From Amphirosellinia nigrospora (taxonomy: Eukaryota; Ascomycota; Sordariomycetes; Xylariales; Xylariaceae), in the NCBI GenBank assembly GCA_004123355.1, contig SCHM01000002.1, positions 7,103,569 through 7,167,568 of the forward strand: a stretch of DNA of 64,000 bases, written 5' to 3'. The first letter of the stretch is position 1; each line of letters opens with the position of its first letter. Below the pieces are notes generated by a model. It was not told the origin of the DNA. It ran no database searches and worked only from the letters and a program-made list of their open reading frames with translations. Positions 11,497 to 24,207 of the stretch are shown piece after piece. The position numbers were made by a program, and so were the translations under genes.

Positions 11497-14400
11497 ATGT
11501 CATCCGTACAACCACACCTGCCTACTGAGACCAGCAAGGGAACTGGCATCCCAGGCTTCTCTTCCTCGCTAAACTCCTTCTCGGACTTTGTAGCGAGAGC
11601 TACGAATAGTCTGGGACTGGGATCAGTTTTCGGACTGGGAGATCTGGCGATATGGTTAGATTATGCCTTCTCTTTCTCCATCTGCCTCTCCTTTTCGTAC
11701 AACCAACTAACTTTCCCTAGAATAAACCTGGAAATGTGGGTGCGCCGAGGCCCTTGAACACCCTCTCCAACAATAGCACGTCCTCACGATCTCCTTATGG
11801 ATTGGTGCCTTCGGCTCATTCTCGCCCCTCTAGCCCTCCTCCGCCGAAACGTCAAAAACTGGACGAAGGAAGATCGAACTCTGCACACTCTCGTGCTACA
11901 TTTGCTGTGATCGACGGTATCACCTCGGGGGGGTCTATAGGAAGTGTATCCATTCCCGACTCTCAGCGTTCAATAGCATCAAACATAAGCAATTCCCAGC
12001 CTAGTCTTGCCGAGTAACCGCAATCTGGACCGTCATACCAAGCCGAAACGCAAACGATCCCGCACAAACCGAGGCGAACTAAAATCGCCGAAACAAGAAG
12101 TTAAAGAAAACCTTAGATCGAGGCCTGATAATCCCCAAAGGATGATGAAGATACCAGTGGCGATGAAGTCAATTTTGTCCATCCCCAGAAAACGCCGACA
12201 AATTTGTACCAGCCAAACCAGGGGGACAAGAACAGCGACCTATAACAGAGTATGCCAACCGATTCATCACTTCCAAATTAGAGCCACAACAAATGTTCTC
12301 AAGAGTCATCGACAAAGTGGAGAAGACAGCGAAGAAGGTTATCAAACTTAGGGAGCCTGATTTCGGCCCAGATGAGCTAACTTCAGGCCCGGATGAAGTG
12401 ACCGGAGGTCGGCCTGCCAAACGCCCCAAACCTTCCCCCAGTTTATCAAGAAGAGGCAATATTACGGAAACACAGTTTACAAGCGCTGCGACAAGTAAAT
12501 CATCTGCAGCAATGAAACAAGAACATCAAATGCAAGCCGACAACAAGAGACGTGCGGACTCAATCATCGGATCTGGTCTTCACGTGTTGAGAGGCGCTTC
12601 CGGAAGATGCAAATATCAAGCAGGCCATGAGGATGACCCAGATCCCCTATTTCTGTCGATCCGCGAAATCGGCCATACTTTGCACGCAGTTGACCAGGAG
12701 AGAGAACTTTTGACGCCCTATCGATATTTGACACTCGACCTCAATAAAGTGAAGGCTATCTTACGTGCCAATGATGAAGAAGAGTGTCACATAGTCGTTG
12801 TCATTGCTAAGGGCGTAAGCCTAGCAAATGGTGCTGGAGCTAGATTGATGGTCGAGTTCGCCTCTAAACCCGATCACTCTAAATTTTTTCAATGGGTTGC
12901 TAATTACAGACGCACATTCGAAATTCACATCAAAGATTGCAAGAGGTAATGAGCTTGAAATCATTTATAAATCGGATGCTAATACGCGGTTAGAACCAAA
13001 CTCGAGAGAGATCTCGAAGAATTGATGCGACGAGCCACATCTCACGGATTGAAAACGGACGCGGAAATAGAGGCTTCTCACGCCGATGACATCAGAGTTA
13101 TTCAGCACAACCATAATGGCCATGTCTCTGGGCTAAGCTGAACTCTGGCGTTGCAAATGAACTCAAGACCCGACCTAAACTTCGAGATGCGATGAAATCT
13201 TCTCCTACGTCTAGACCTGGTGGATCATCAGTTGATCGACTGGCTTCAGCGCAACGACAGATGCGGACAACTCGCTCGACATTCGCGGTTTCAGATTCAC
13301 CAGAACTGAGCGAGTCTGAGCCTGAAGGTTGGACTTCACTCAACCCGGGCTGGGAAAAGCAATGGCGAAATTCACTTGTCTATCCCGACACTGGAAAAAA
13401 CCGCGCAACCGTGGACAAGGATGATATTCAACGCCTCGATGAAGGCCAATTTCTGAATGACAATATAATCATCTTCTACCTTCGGTACCTGCAGAAAAAC
13501 TTGGAAGACACCAACAAGGACTTGGCAAGGCGGGTCTTTTTTCAGAATACCTTCCTTTTTGATAAATTAAAACCCACCACTGGCCGGAGAATTAACTATG
13601 ATAGTGTCAAGACCTGGACTTCTAAGGTGGATCTTTTCTCTAAGGATTATATCATTGTCCCTATAAATGAGTTCACTCACTGGTATGTTGCAATTATTTG
13701 CAACGCACCGGCGCTTCTTTCTTCCTCTACCCACCATGAACAAGTCGATGATAATAAGAATAGCGAAATCGTTGTTCCTAATGGAGTTGAAAAGCCCCAG
13801 GAGACATCTGAAGCTTCCTCGCAGAATGAAGTGGCAAGGGGATCTATCAGCGGTGATCGCCTAGCTGTCGCTCTACGAGACGACGTTGTCGAAAACTTGA
13901 GACGCATGTCTATTGACAGTTCTGATCAGCTTAGCTATGAGACTAGGCGGAAGACTGAGAACAACACAGAAGAGAGGTTGAAGTGACCTCTTCTAAAAAC
14001 GACTACCCGTTGCAAGTAGTTGAAGTGGATAAGCCAGAGGCTGAGGTAGAACATATTCACACCGCGTCTACTCTACAAACCCGCAAAAAGACTGAAAAGA
14101 GGTCGAATACTGGATCCCCAAAATGTGATCCGAATCAGCCACGAATCATTACACTAGATTCGCTCGGCCAGTCGCATGCGCCTACCTGCAACTATTTGAA
14201 GCAGTATCTGACGGCGGAACTTAAGGACAAGAAGGGGATCGAAATACCGGCTCTTGGGGCTATAGGTCTTACGGCTAAGGACATTCCCGAACAAACAAAT
14301 CACTGCGATTGTGGGTTGTTCCTATTGGGATACATACAACAATTTCTTCTCGACCCTGACGCCTTTGTAAAGAGCTTACTCCAGCGGATAACAACGTTCC

Positions 14401-15372
14401 TTGGTGTCTCGACCCATCCGCGCTACGAAACAATATCAGAGATCTCATTTTTGGCCTCCAAAAGGAGCAGCAAGAGAGGGAAAATGCTGCTCAAGAGATA
14501 AAACGGCAGGCTAGAATGAGTCAATCGCAGACAAAGGGGAAAGAGACACTAGGTCATACCACTACACTTACTACAAATCGTTCTGATGCCTCTCCAGTAT
14601 CAAAGCCCATGACGCGGGACACTTTCGGTAGTCCAGCAGGCGCAAGGAAAAGCCCTCGAGCTCCATCAAGCTCCCGACCGCCTAGCTCGAGGGCAGCAGT
14701 GTTATCCTTGGAGTAATGAATCCCCTAACCTCTAATGAGAGTGCAAATCATGCAAAGATGCGGAAGATTACTTCGTCTAGTATTCAGAGTGACGAGCCAA
14801 GAACTACACAACTAAGGGAAACGGGTGATCACTCAAAAGGAGAAAAGATACAGGCTAAGTTGAGGTTAGATCCGCATGTGGTTACATCGCTTCGCAAAAC
14901 CAACCCGACATCTGGTCATGAGAGCCATGATCAAATTCCCAGTACAGTTTCCAGCTCCCCAGTCAGGGGCCAAGCTGCTGAATATCATTCAGTGTCCCCA
15001 GTATCAGAGGCCATGGATATTCAAAACCGCTTTATTCGCCCGCTGTCCGGGACGTCATCGCCTAAGGGTTCTCGAGGTGCCACGCCGCTCGATCCCCTAG
15101 TTGTCGACGATTCCGACAACAATGGAAGGGCTAGATTGTGGCAGAGTCCCCAAAGATACAGAGAGAATCGGCAGAACTGCCAGCTCGTTGTAGAAATACC
15201 ATCGAGTAGCAAACATGACCGATCTCCAAGACAGAGCAGCAAGACGGACGGCCGGAAGCAGACAGGAGAACAGAGTTCCTATTTTGCAACCCGGCCAGAT
15301 GGGGAAAGGGTGATATCTGCAAAGTTGCGTGAGGAACCTCGGAACGATGTCATTGACCTTTCAGATGACTGA
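11497..15372 (+). CDS. ULP2: Ulp2-type SUMO-specific cysteine protease
   Basis: C48 peptidase expected to trim SUMO from nuclear proteins. A long Ser/Pro-rich N-terminus contains a likely nuclear signal (PPPPKRQKLDE). A folded region around 12590-12945, followed by a 48-base intron at 12946-12993, precedes the protease domain (about 13370-14400). Catalytic blocks are FLNDNIIIFYLRYL, the His in EFTHWYVAIICN, the Asp in IITLDSLGQS, and the Gln/Cys pair in PEQTNHCDCGLFLLGY. The roughly 100-residue insert between His and Asp is typical of Ulp2/SENP6-7 rather than Ulp1. The tail ends in DVIDLSDD, and an earlier PLVVDDSD is similar; both resemble SUMO-interacting motifs. A first intron lies at about 11660-11719. 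At least five frame changes are needed (near 12015, 12170, 13130, 13975 and 14440). The exact start is uncertain. Confidence 0.88.
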
Positions 15373-16276
15373 GCTCTCTCCCTCTACTGCCTTTCTGCTA
15401 CTACTTAACAGACAGCGACGAATGCGAATCTTCTTTTTCACCTAGTCTAGAGCGAAAAGAGTATTATGACTAGCAATTTCATGTTTGGACGGCCGTGGGC
15501 AATGAATGTATGAGCGTAATGTGGATCTTGCATGGGATGGAGTACGCGAGCGGATTGGCGCATGCACCGTGGAGGCTGTCATTAAATTTTTTTGCTTTTG
15601 CTGTATACCCCTTTTCTGGCGACAGGAAACGAAGGGCATCTTGTGGTGTACCTTAAATCAAACGAGAAATTTCAGTTCGACTCTTAGTTGGCTCAGTTAT
15701 ATACCTACCTAGGTAGGATTGGCAGTTAGCAGAACCAGAGAGGAGCGTCAAATTTCTTCTCAAGTCACTACTTTTTCTCTCCTCGTCTACCATGCGTTTC
15801 GGTGAATGTTAATAGTATCGTAGTAGAGACAGCAAATGCTGCGCTCCGCTTCTCTGCCTTAGTCTTTCGATGCTACATGCTTGTGTTGTTGAATAGCTAA
15901 TTATGAGCAGCCACCCTCATGGTTAGTTTGCAATACCGACAAGTGAGACTGTTTCTTGAATGTTTCCATGATGTGCGATGCTTCCGTAGTTGAAAGCCAT
16001 CTATATGCGTCGGTCTAATTATAGTATTAAGAGAAGCAGGGCGTATGAATGTGTTTGTTTGTCTTCGATGCTGTTATTCTCAATATGGAGATACGGAACC
16101 TCCTTTTTGGCAAGTAGATGGGAATCATGAAACAATTAACCAAAATCTCAGAGAATTTATTTCATTCTTCACTAATAGATAAGTACCCGCTTTCTTCCTC
16201 TCCCCCCTCTTCTCCTGCTTAGATCTGACTGCCCGGGTTGTTTATTTATTATTACATATATCTGAACCTACCTACC
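15373..16276. other. Convergent intergenic region
   Basis: No gene is seen between the converging ULP2 and SPC3 genes; both 3' UTRs should lie here. A palindromic CCTAGG core occurs at 15708-15713. A 65-codon minus-strand frame around 15442-15639 has no recognisable feature. Confidence 0.5.
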
Positions 16277-17163
16277 TTACCTCCCCTTTGCCTCGTCCTT
16301 CCTCTTCACGGCGGGCAGCTCGAAGGCCTTGCTGATGCCCCGGCTCATCTTCTTCCACAGCGCGAAGTCGACGTCCTGGTTCCACGTCAGCGCGCCGACC
16401 CACGGCTGCACGTTGTAGTGCACGTGCAGCGTCACGTCGTCCGTCTTGGCGACCTTGCCGCTCGGGTGGGTGATTTGGTATTTCGGCCTCTGGTTCTTGA
16501 GGGATAGTTTGCCTCTGTAGACTTAAGTTAGCCTCCCGCCTCTCCCTATCTTTATATACATGGGGTGTGTGTGTTGCTCTTTGTAGAGGTCAAGGTGAGT
16601 AGGGACATGTGTGTTGTGTATGTGTGTGTGCATACCGGTTCGGGTCCACGCTCTTCCCGGCCGCGCTCTTGCGCAGCTTCTTCAGCGTCGCGGGCCCGAT
16701 GTTGGCCAGGTGGTCGGAGCTCGGGCTCGTGATGATGGTGTCCCAGATGACGGCCTTGTTGGTCTGGTTCGTGCCGTCGGTGGTGGGCCATTCGGCCGTC
16801 ACGTAGACGAACAGCTGCTTCGTGTTCCACGTGAACAGCGACGACAGGTCCGCGTCGAGCGAGAACTTGATGATGGCGTACTCCTCCTTCTTGGAGCTGT
16901 AGTAGTGCGGCCGTCCCTTGACGCTGTTTCAGCCAATGGGTCGTGTTAGTCTAGAACTTGACGCTTATCCCCCGATATTGATCTCGTAGGGCTGGGGGAT
17001 AAAGGAGAGAAGAGCCGTACACTTGCACATTCATCGGCTTTATGCTTGCGCTCGGCGTCCGTGGTACCGTGAAGTCCGACGCGGCTATGATGGCGCCCAC
17101 GACGAAGGCCACGGTCGTGAAGAAGCCGAAGACATTCTGGAGGCGCGTTACGGAGTTGTACAT
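16277..17163 (-). CDS. SPC3: Signal peptidase complex subunit 3
   Basis: Essential non-catalytic subunit of the ER signal peptidase (SPC22/23 family), needed for removal of signal peptides. Three exons, 17021-17163, 16636-16923 and 16277-16514, join in frame to 222 residues, the usual size, with no indels. The N-terminus has a single membrane anchor (about residues 11-28, FGFFTTVAFVVGAIIAA) preceded by MYNSVTRLQNV, then a lumenal domain with VVKGRPHYYSSKKEEYAI, NTKQLFVYVTAEW, and the C-terminal LHVHYNVQPWVGALTW block. Donors are GTACGG and GTATGC. The second intron contains a GT-rich microsatellite-like stretch (about 16560-16630). Confidence 0.96.
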
Positions 17164-18475
17164 GTGGGCGAGACGAGACGGGCGCCCGTCGAATTGACGA
17201 GGCGGGTTGGGCGCTGGGAGGCTCGCTATGAACTAAGTAATCCCTAAGGCCGTTCCTTTTATATTTATATATAATCGGATTGTCGCTCGCTATTTCGTTT
17301 CGCTGGTTTCGTTCGTCCAATGTTTCGATGTCAAGTTGATGCCACGTTTTGGTACAGCTGTCGCGAGACTTGGGGGAGGTTCGGGGAATCTTATCGGTTC
17401 TTATCTAAGTCAAGGGTTTACGTCAGTTCTTGGCACTGGTTTGACACGAATATCAATTTACCTTTAGCCTACCTACTACCTGGTTCCTGTAAACGACACA
17501 ACTGACAACATCTTTCTTAAGTTTCATTAAAGCTTTGACGTTAAGTTTAACGCACCTTAAATCTTATAAGAAAAATAAGAACAGAGTTCAAATAATATGT
17601 CTATAATCTCAATTGCAGTCAATAAACATCCTGGCATGGTGGGGGTGAGAAATTCACCAATGCATTCCCACCTACCAAGTACCTACTACGTACTTACCTA
17701 CTACAAGAAGGGAAGAAGTTGAATCTCCTCATTCTGGGCAGATAAAAGGACTGTATTACAGTAACACTGAATATAATAAACATATTTAATTACCAATTGG
17801 CAATAGTTTCTTCAAAATCTAGAGTCCAGGCGCCTTGGGTAACATACACCCCGCCCCTCATCTTTCATCCGTTACTATGATGCTACCAATGCCCCGCTAT
17901 TATGGTCACAAAACAGGTCACGAAACGTGCTCCGTGGCTGGCATGTGACCCGTCCATATGACGCAGAGGAATGTTGGACATGCTTTCGACTTGACGTCGT
18001 TCATGTTATTGTACAGGCAGGTAGCTATATACATTACCCAAATGAGTAGGTAATTACAGGTATTCTTATGGCGCGTCTCAACGTCTGTAGAAAAATCAAA
18101 AGCCACAGAGCAATAAAAGCCCACCAAAACCCGCTGTGTCTGTGACCATCATGCATGCAGCCGTTTCCCCCTTTTCTAGATGCCAAATCCTTATTATACA
18201 CAGTATCGCCCGTCCACTTGGCCTCCCAACCCAGATCGAACACTGACCCGCTGCAAGATGTGACTCTATAGTCGTCAAAGTTTCATGGGTGGCCCGCCTG
18301 ACGGCAAATGTCGGCAAGTCGAGTATTAAAACAAAAAAGGAGAGAAACATGTCCATCATCTGTCTCGAGAAGCCTTGTCGTCGTTCCGGGGCCTAGTTGA
18401 GGCTGAAGGAGCCCATCACGCTTGATATGATGCAAGCTACATTAGTGAGAGAGGAGGCTTGCAAGTGACTTAATT
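17164..18475. other. Intergenic 1.3 kb
   Basis: No gene is recognised. It includes the promoter of SPC3 on the left and the 3' side of TOM40 on the right. Short frames at 17918-18359 on the minus strand have no motifs. Confidence 0.5.
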
Positions 18476-19641
18476 TTAGAAGGTATGTTAGGCGAAGCCG
18501 GAGCACCCATAGCCTCCTGCTGTTCTTGCAGTTCTTCACCACCAGCCTCAATGGTTATGCCGAGACCAACCTTGGAATTTTGCTGTACTATTATTAGCAA
18601 GTCGTTGGTGTGGCTAGAAAAAGTAATTGACACTTACAGTCATATGGTCAACATCGGCGCAGAAGGTCATGGTCACTGGAGGAGTACTCTTTTCTCTAGC
18701 AGCACGCCCAGCTTCCCCTTAGAGTCGACTTGAGCACGGAAGGTAGACATGCGGAAATCATACTTGACACCACTGTTGTGACACCCTCTTTTTGTAGACC
18801 ACCCATCATGCCAGGGCAGGGCAACCTGGAGGGTCATGTCAACACCTGCCTGGACCTGTCGGATATTTGCGCCAATACGTCGCATTTAGGGCGCCCTGGG
18901 CCGCATGCAACTGTGCCGCGGCAATCCAATCCTCGGTCTTGTATCGGGCACAGTACGATGTGGCGGACTCGGGGGCTGGCTGAGGCGGCACGTTGCCAGA
19001 CGGCCTCGATACCCAGGAAAGCCTCTTTGTGATGGACTGGAGATGGCTGAGTATGTAGATACCCGTCAAGCCGCCCTCGAGATATGACGGGTTTAGCACT
19101 TGAGCGAGGAGGTGAAATCGGCGCCGGTATATTCGTGTTCGATCGACGCCATATCCTGGGTGATGCGATCTGGAACTGGATTGGAGACGAGCAACGGCTC
19201 CATCGGTAGTTAAACGCTAGACAAAACCCATCATTGTCCATGCTGCCTTGCAAGAAAACCTAGTGCGGGGGACGCATGAGCGAACAAATTATGCCTTCCA
19301 GATGGCAGACCAACAACAAGGAACGACTCACATTGTTGGTGCCCATGAGTGCCGCAAATGCGTAGGGCTTCTGTGTTCGCCCATGGCAAATGATGCGAGA
19401 CTTGGAACAAGGTGACAGGCTCACGCCTTTGTGAGATCGGCGCGAATACCGGTGTGCATATATTAGTAAGAGACACCTCACGTTGGACCTCTTTGCTGAT
19501 GGTCTCACGTACCGGGGTTTCGTGAGCCCGCTTGGCTTCGCCGCTCCGAGAAGGAACGGTAGGCGTCGCCACGGCATTGGCGATGGATTGGCGGTCAGGA
19601 AGCCAAAGGCGACAAGGCCGGTATCTCTTGGCTGGTGCCAT
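18476..19641 (-). CDS. TOM40: Mitochondrial import pore TOM40
   Basis: Beta-barrel channel of the outer-membrane TOM complex. Recognised by [11 protein letters not shown] near the N-terminus, [79 protein letters not shown] and the C-terminal [18 protein letters not shown]. An intron near 18585-18640 (donor ACT|GTAAGT) precedes the last exon; another probably lies near 19262-19330. These blocks fall in all three minus frames, with at least six frame changes, nearly all explained by one missing base. The expected terminal IPF-stop is recovered at 18476 if one T is missing; otherwise the frame runs to 18442. This is the most frame-damaged gene here. A decayed paralogue is the alternative, but TOM40 is essential and usually single-copy. 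Confidence 0.85.
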
Positions 19642-21321
19642 GACGGATGACGACTGCGCAAGACACGGGGACACGGGACCCGAGAAGTGGCCAGAACAAT
19701 GCGCTCCTTCAATGGGGAAAAGAGGGAAAAAGAAGAGGGAAGAGGGAAGAACTGCTGCCACTACCTGACGACGATTATAGAGATGTGGACCGAGGTAGCT
19801 TCAGATGCTTGGGTGTGCTGTGAAGCGCCCGAAAGTCACACCTGACGGGATGAGGATTGTGTAGATAGCTATCCACCGAACAGCAAAATCATTCCTAGGT
19901 CTTTAACGCAGCGATTCGATATCCTGGACGTCCGATCCACACAAGGTCCATAAACTTAGGTAGGTCTCAAATCCATGACAGGGCAGACAGGGCAGACAGG
20001 GCACATGGATGCCGCTCACTGTTGCTCAATAGAAAGATATTTCGGTTAGTGCTATGACCAGTCTCCACTTGCTGCCACAAGTTACGACAATTTCTACTTA
20101 AGCCATCTAATGGATAATAGAGGCATCAGTAGCATGCGCGGACTGCGCTGTGACGGTACATACAGTAGTACCTACCTATTTTCCAATTCCCACTAAGTTC
20201 AGGTTGTGGATCCGTCGGCAGTAGTGTGACGTGATAGGCCTTCAGCCTCAAGAGGCGACCTACACCTACACCTGGAATTGCCTTTTCCGGAATCTCATGG
20301 ATCGGACTGCACGTGCTTGTCGAAGAATATTACACACCCAAGTACGGTTCTTCCCACGAGGTTACTTCGAGGGTACGGTTACCTATCTTCAATCACTCTA
20401 TCAATTCTTCTTTTTGTTACAGGAAACGAATGGGACTGGGTTCAGCTTATTGGAAACCTTAAATAACACCATTTCCCTGTATACTCTCTCATTGCGAGCC
20501 CCTCTTCGTTCAATTCCTTTGTTCTGTCCCAGAAACCGAGCCCAAGCCCAGCTTCAAATCATAGGGTATATTCTCAAGGCCATCGGTGGTGAGTGAGGTC
20601 AGTCCTATTCAATATTTGATATGCCTAAAATCGTAATAGTAGGCCTTCGACTTCTCTCACTCCTTGAAAGGAGCCCAGGTCTATCTCGAGCACCAAACGC
20701 TACCACAACCACTATCTTAAGCCCTTTCAAATTGAGACATCACTCAATAATCACGAGGTGGTGAGATCTTGCTCATTTCGGCTCCGAGTAGTTCATCTGG
20801 CGGACACCGGGTTTAAATACTCCATGAGATTCTATTGTTGTCTCTCCTGAGCCGCCGGTGTAACCTTCATCACAGGATAACATAAGTTATATATATCTGC
20901 CCAGGTTCTGCCGCCTTCCAAATCTCGCCATAAAGCCCGTGCTTAGCAAGGTTTCTTATATCGCTACTTCCTTTACCCAGACGCCTTGTCTTCCAACAGA
21001 AAGCAGGAACTTTGCCAGTCGGCTACAGTCGCCATGGACACCCTACTGTAAGTGTCGCGTTGTTGCTTACCTATTTTGTGCGGTTGCTGTGACGTACTGT
21101 AACGGGGCATTATCAACGAATTATTCGTCTCGGGCCAGGATACTGGTCGATTTCGGTTTCCCGGTAATCATCTTTTCGCGAGGAAATGGTAATTGGGTGC
21201 TGTACTGGAATACTACCTAGTTTTAGAGAAGTATCAGACACAAATGAGACCTGGTATCCTCATTGACTTAAACATCTACTTTGCTACATTCGTCTCCCAT
21301 ATCGCTTCTGAATCATCAACC
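19642..21321. other. Divergent intergenic region, TOM40 / PFK-2
   Basis: No gene is recognised. The region separates the divergent TOM40 and 6-phosphofructo-2-kinase genes and must hold both promoters. A short tandem repeat of GGGCAGACA occurs at about 19979-20003. An open frame of 121 codons at 20231-20596 lacks recognisable motifs and may be part of a leader. Confidence 0.5.
19979..20003. repeat. Short tandem GGGCAGACA repeat
   Basis: The unit CAGGGCAGA is repeated nearly three times in direct succession just upstream of TOM40. It is too short to indicate a mobile element. Confidence 0.6.
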
Positions 21322-23328
21322 ATGCAGCAGCACTTTCATTCTGCCGGCGATGGTGGTCAGCCCTTTCCCGATACTGACAGGCATGATAGCACCGCAGATA
21401 TCGCTGCAAACGCGCCTCGTTATAGGCGCAAGAGCAGCACTTTTATCGATGGTATTCACGATGCACCCGACGTCGACAGGGCCCAGCCCAGTTATATAGT
21501 ACCATGTCCGGAAGACTCTTCCATTCCGGCCGTATCGCTATCGTAATGGTTGGGCTTCCTGCAAGAGGAAAACGTAGGTGACGCCGAGACGACGAGCTCC
21601 GAATACGAATCCTAACAGTTTTTCTAGGCATATCTCCGTTTCTTTGTCGCGTATCTACAATGGTGTGCTACTCCCCAGCTTCCCTCCGTATTTTCGTTAT
21701 CTTACTTGCGCTCTAGGTTGGGAGTCAAGACTCGTATTTTTCACCTCGGAGACTATCGTCGCGCCACTGTTGGACAAGGCAATGATGTCCGGAGGACTAC
21801 TTCTACCCAGACGCTTCTCCTGCATCTGTTGTGTTACGCAAAAGATTCTCAAGAAGTGTCGTGAGGACATTTATGCTTGGCTCAATCATGAGAATGGACA
21901 GGTGGCCATATATGATGCAGTGAACCCTACCGCTTCCGGACGTCGCTCATTGGCGAAGGAGTTTGCGAACATGACGTTCAGGTACATTTTACTAGTTTGC
22001 TGCTCCAGATTATCTTGACTACTCTGCTAACACATTTTCAGACTTTGTTTTGGAATCCTTCGTTGACGATGAGAATATCCTTCGCGAAAATGCCCGGAAT
22101 GTCAAGATTGGCCATCCTGATGTAATCATCCAAGATCCGAGTCCCAAACGCCTCTTCATTTACTAACGTATACAGTTCTTAAACATGGACCCCGACGAAG
22201 CAGCAAAGCTGTACCTTCGACGAATGGGCACAAAGATTCCCGTATTCGAGACCATGAACGAAAAAGAGCTTAACTACATCAAGATGATAAACGCAGGACA
22301 GAAGTTTTTCTACAACAATGTGTCCTTCAACTACCTCTCCCACCGCATCGTCTTTTATCTCACCAACACACACATCAAGACTCGGGCCACCTATTTCGTC
22401 CGTGCGGCGCAGCTCAGGGGGACGAGAGCTACAAGGCAGACGCCCCGCTGTCCGAGGAAGGCATTCGGTACTCCCACGTCATGGCCGAGACGCTGTTAAA
22501 GCACCGAGAAGACGACCACGCGGCGGTGATGGCGCGGGAGGCGCTCCGACCCCGATCCGTCAACTCGCAGTCTGGTGCTCGACGCGCGTGCGGACGCTGC
22601 AGACGGCCGACGCCTTCAAGGAGCGCGGGTACAAGGTGCGCCAGCGCACGCAGATGTCGCAGATCAACCCGGGCGTCTGCGAGCGGCTGAGCGAGCGCGC
22701 CATCCGCCGCCTCTACCCCGAGGAGATCGAGAAGCACGAGCTCGACCCGTACCACCACCGCTACCCGCGCGCTGAGTCGTACCACGACCTCGCCGTGCGC
22801 CTGGAGCCCATCATCCTCGAGCTGGAGCGCGAGCAGAACGACCTCGTCATCATCGCCCACGAGAGCGTCCTGCGCGTCCTCTACGCCTACCTCATGCACT
22901 GCAGCACCATGGAGATCCCCAAGCTCACGTTCCGCGCAACGAGATCATCGAGATCATCCCCGCCGCCTACCAAAACGAGGCCAAGCGCATCCACAGTGAG
23001 TACCTATATAACCCAGGCACACACACACCCAATCTTTGTCTCTACTAGCGCGGCCTCCTTGAATTCAACCTCGAAAAGAAAAGAAAAGAAATATTACTAA
23101 CCCTAGAAACCTGTAGTTCCCGGCCTAGACCCCAACACCGTCCCCGGGTCACCGGAGGACATTCGTATTCCCGTCCCCGAAAGCAGTGGCGCCGACACGC
23201 CTAACGTATTACCGGAGCCCGCGCTCACCGCCCCTCGACTTGAAGGTTACTATTTCAACAAGCCCCCGGAGAAAGTTGTGAACACGGCGGCTGAGGCTGT
23301 GAGAGACAAGATCGCGGACGAGGACTGA
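21322..23328 (+). CDS. PFK26: 6-phosphofructo-2-kinase (PFK-2/FBPase-2 family)
   Basis: Makes fructose-2,6-bisphosphate, the activator of glycolytic phosphofructokinase. Exons visible: 21322-21573, 21628-21662, 21717-21981, 22042-22121, 22176-22995 and 23117-23328. The kinase half has the P-loop IVMVGLPARGK, FHLGDYRRATVGQGND, the REDIYAWLNHENGQVAIYDA block and FYNNVSFNYLSHRIVFYLTN. The phosphatase half has INPGVCERLSE, YPRAESYHDLAVRLEP and VIIAHESVLRVLYAYLMH. At about 22401 the usual Arg-His-Gly-Glu start of the phosphatase site reads FVRA, so the catalytic His is absent and the enzyme is probably kinase-only, as in the Pfk26 type. Several frame changes are needed (near 21573, 21650, 21790, 22410, 22540 and 22940), each fitting a small indel. 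Confidence 0.9.
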
Positions 23329-24207
23329 GAAAGTATTGGGTAGGGATTTACCTACTCAGTAAGCACAGGTGTATTTACGTACGCGACTAAAGCTAGATTA
23401 AATGAGGACTTGGGCTACGGTCTGAGAAGGAAGGATATTGGTGTACCCTGAGTACACCAGTGATAGAGTGAGCCTTGTAAGTACACTATAGAATGACGTT
23501 CACCGTAAGCAACTTCCTGTTAAGGAATTTTTTCATATCTTAAGTTCCAAGCTTTCTGCATTTTCTCTGGAGAGAACTTGGTATGTATCTGAACGTATAC
23601 AACACGCGATAAGCAGTCGGATGGCCACTTAGCCATAGACCAATGCAGCAAGATGTTTTAAATCTGCGCATGCTAATACTGTTTGTTATTCTACCCACTT
23701 GGGACAAACAGAATTCAGCATCGGCTTCCATTCGTTATTGAGGAGATGTAAGCCTACTGGTAGAGCTCGTCATAGCCGGGGCCCCGGGAGAGCGAGATAC
23801 TCCCTTTAGCTCCAGCGCTCGCGACTGCTCTCATGAAGGTTGGAGCTTTCAAGCTACCATTAACGACCCTCTTCCATGCCACTGATCAATACTCCGCTTG
23901 CTTTTATCTCTTCTTGCGCTGGAGCTTTAAAGCTACCAAGGCGCCTGCAATTCCTCCATACTCCTCATTAACTCGACTAACGCCATGTCGTGCGGGTGCG
24001 CGGGTTTTCGGGTGTTGGGCTATGGGCATTGCTGTGTTGTTTGTGCAAACTAAGGGGTTGGGGTAGATTATGAATGCTGTATGCAAGGTTGCACTTTGCC
24101 TAAGGAGCTGGTTGAACTTCTCGAACGCTTGTCAACCTTGAATGATTGATTGTTTCCACCAGGCTGGGACTTGCAGAATATGCGTGGGTATCGACAATAT
24201 ACATGCC
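23329..24207. other. Convergent intergenic region
   Basis: Holds the 3' ends of the converging PFK-2 and importin-alpha genes. No further gene is recognised. Confidence 0.5.

Noticed and set aside
22429-22899. 156-codon Leu/Val-rich minus-strand frame
   Set aside because: Antisense of the GC-rich phosphatase half of the PFK-2 gene.
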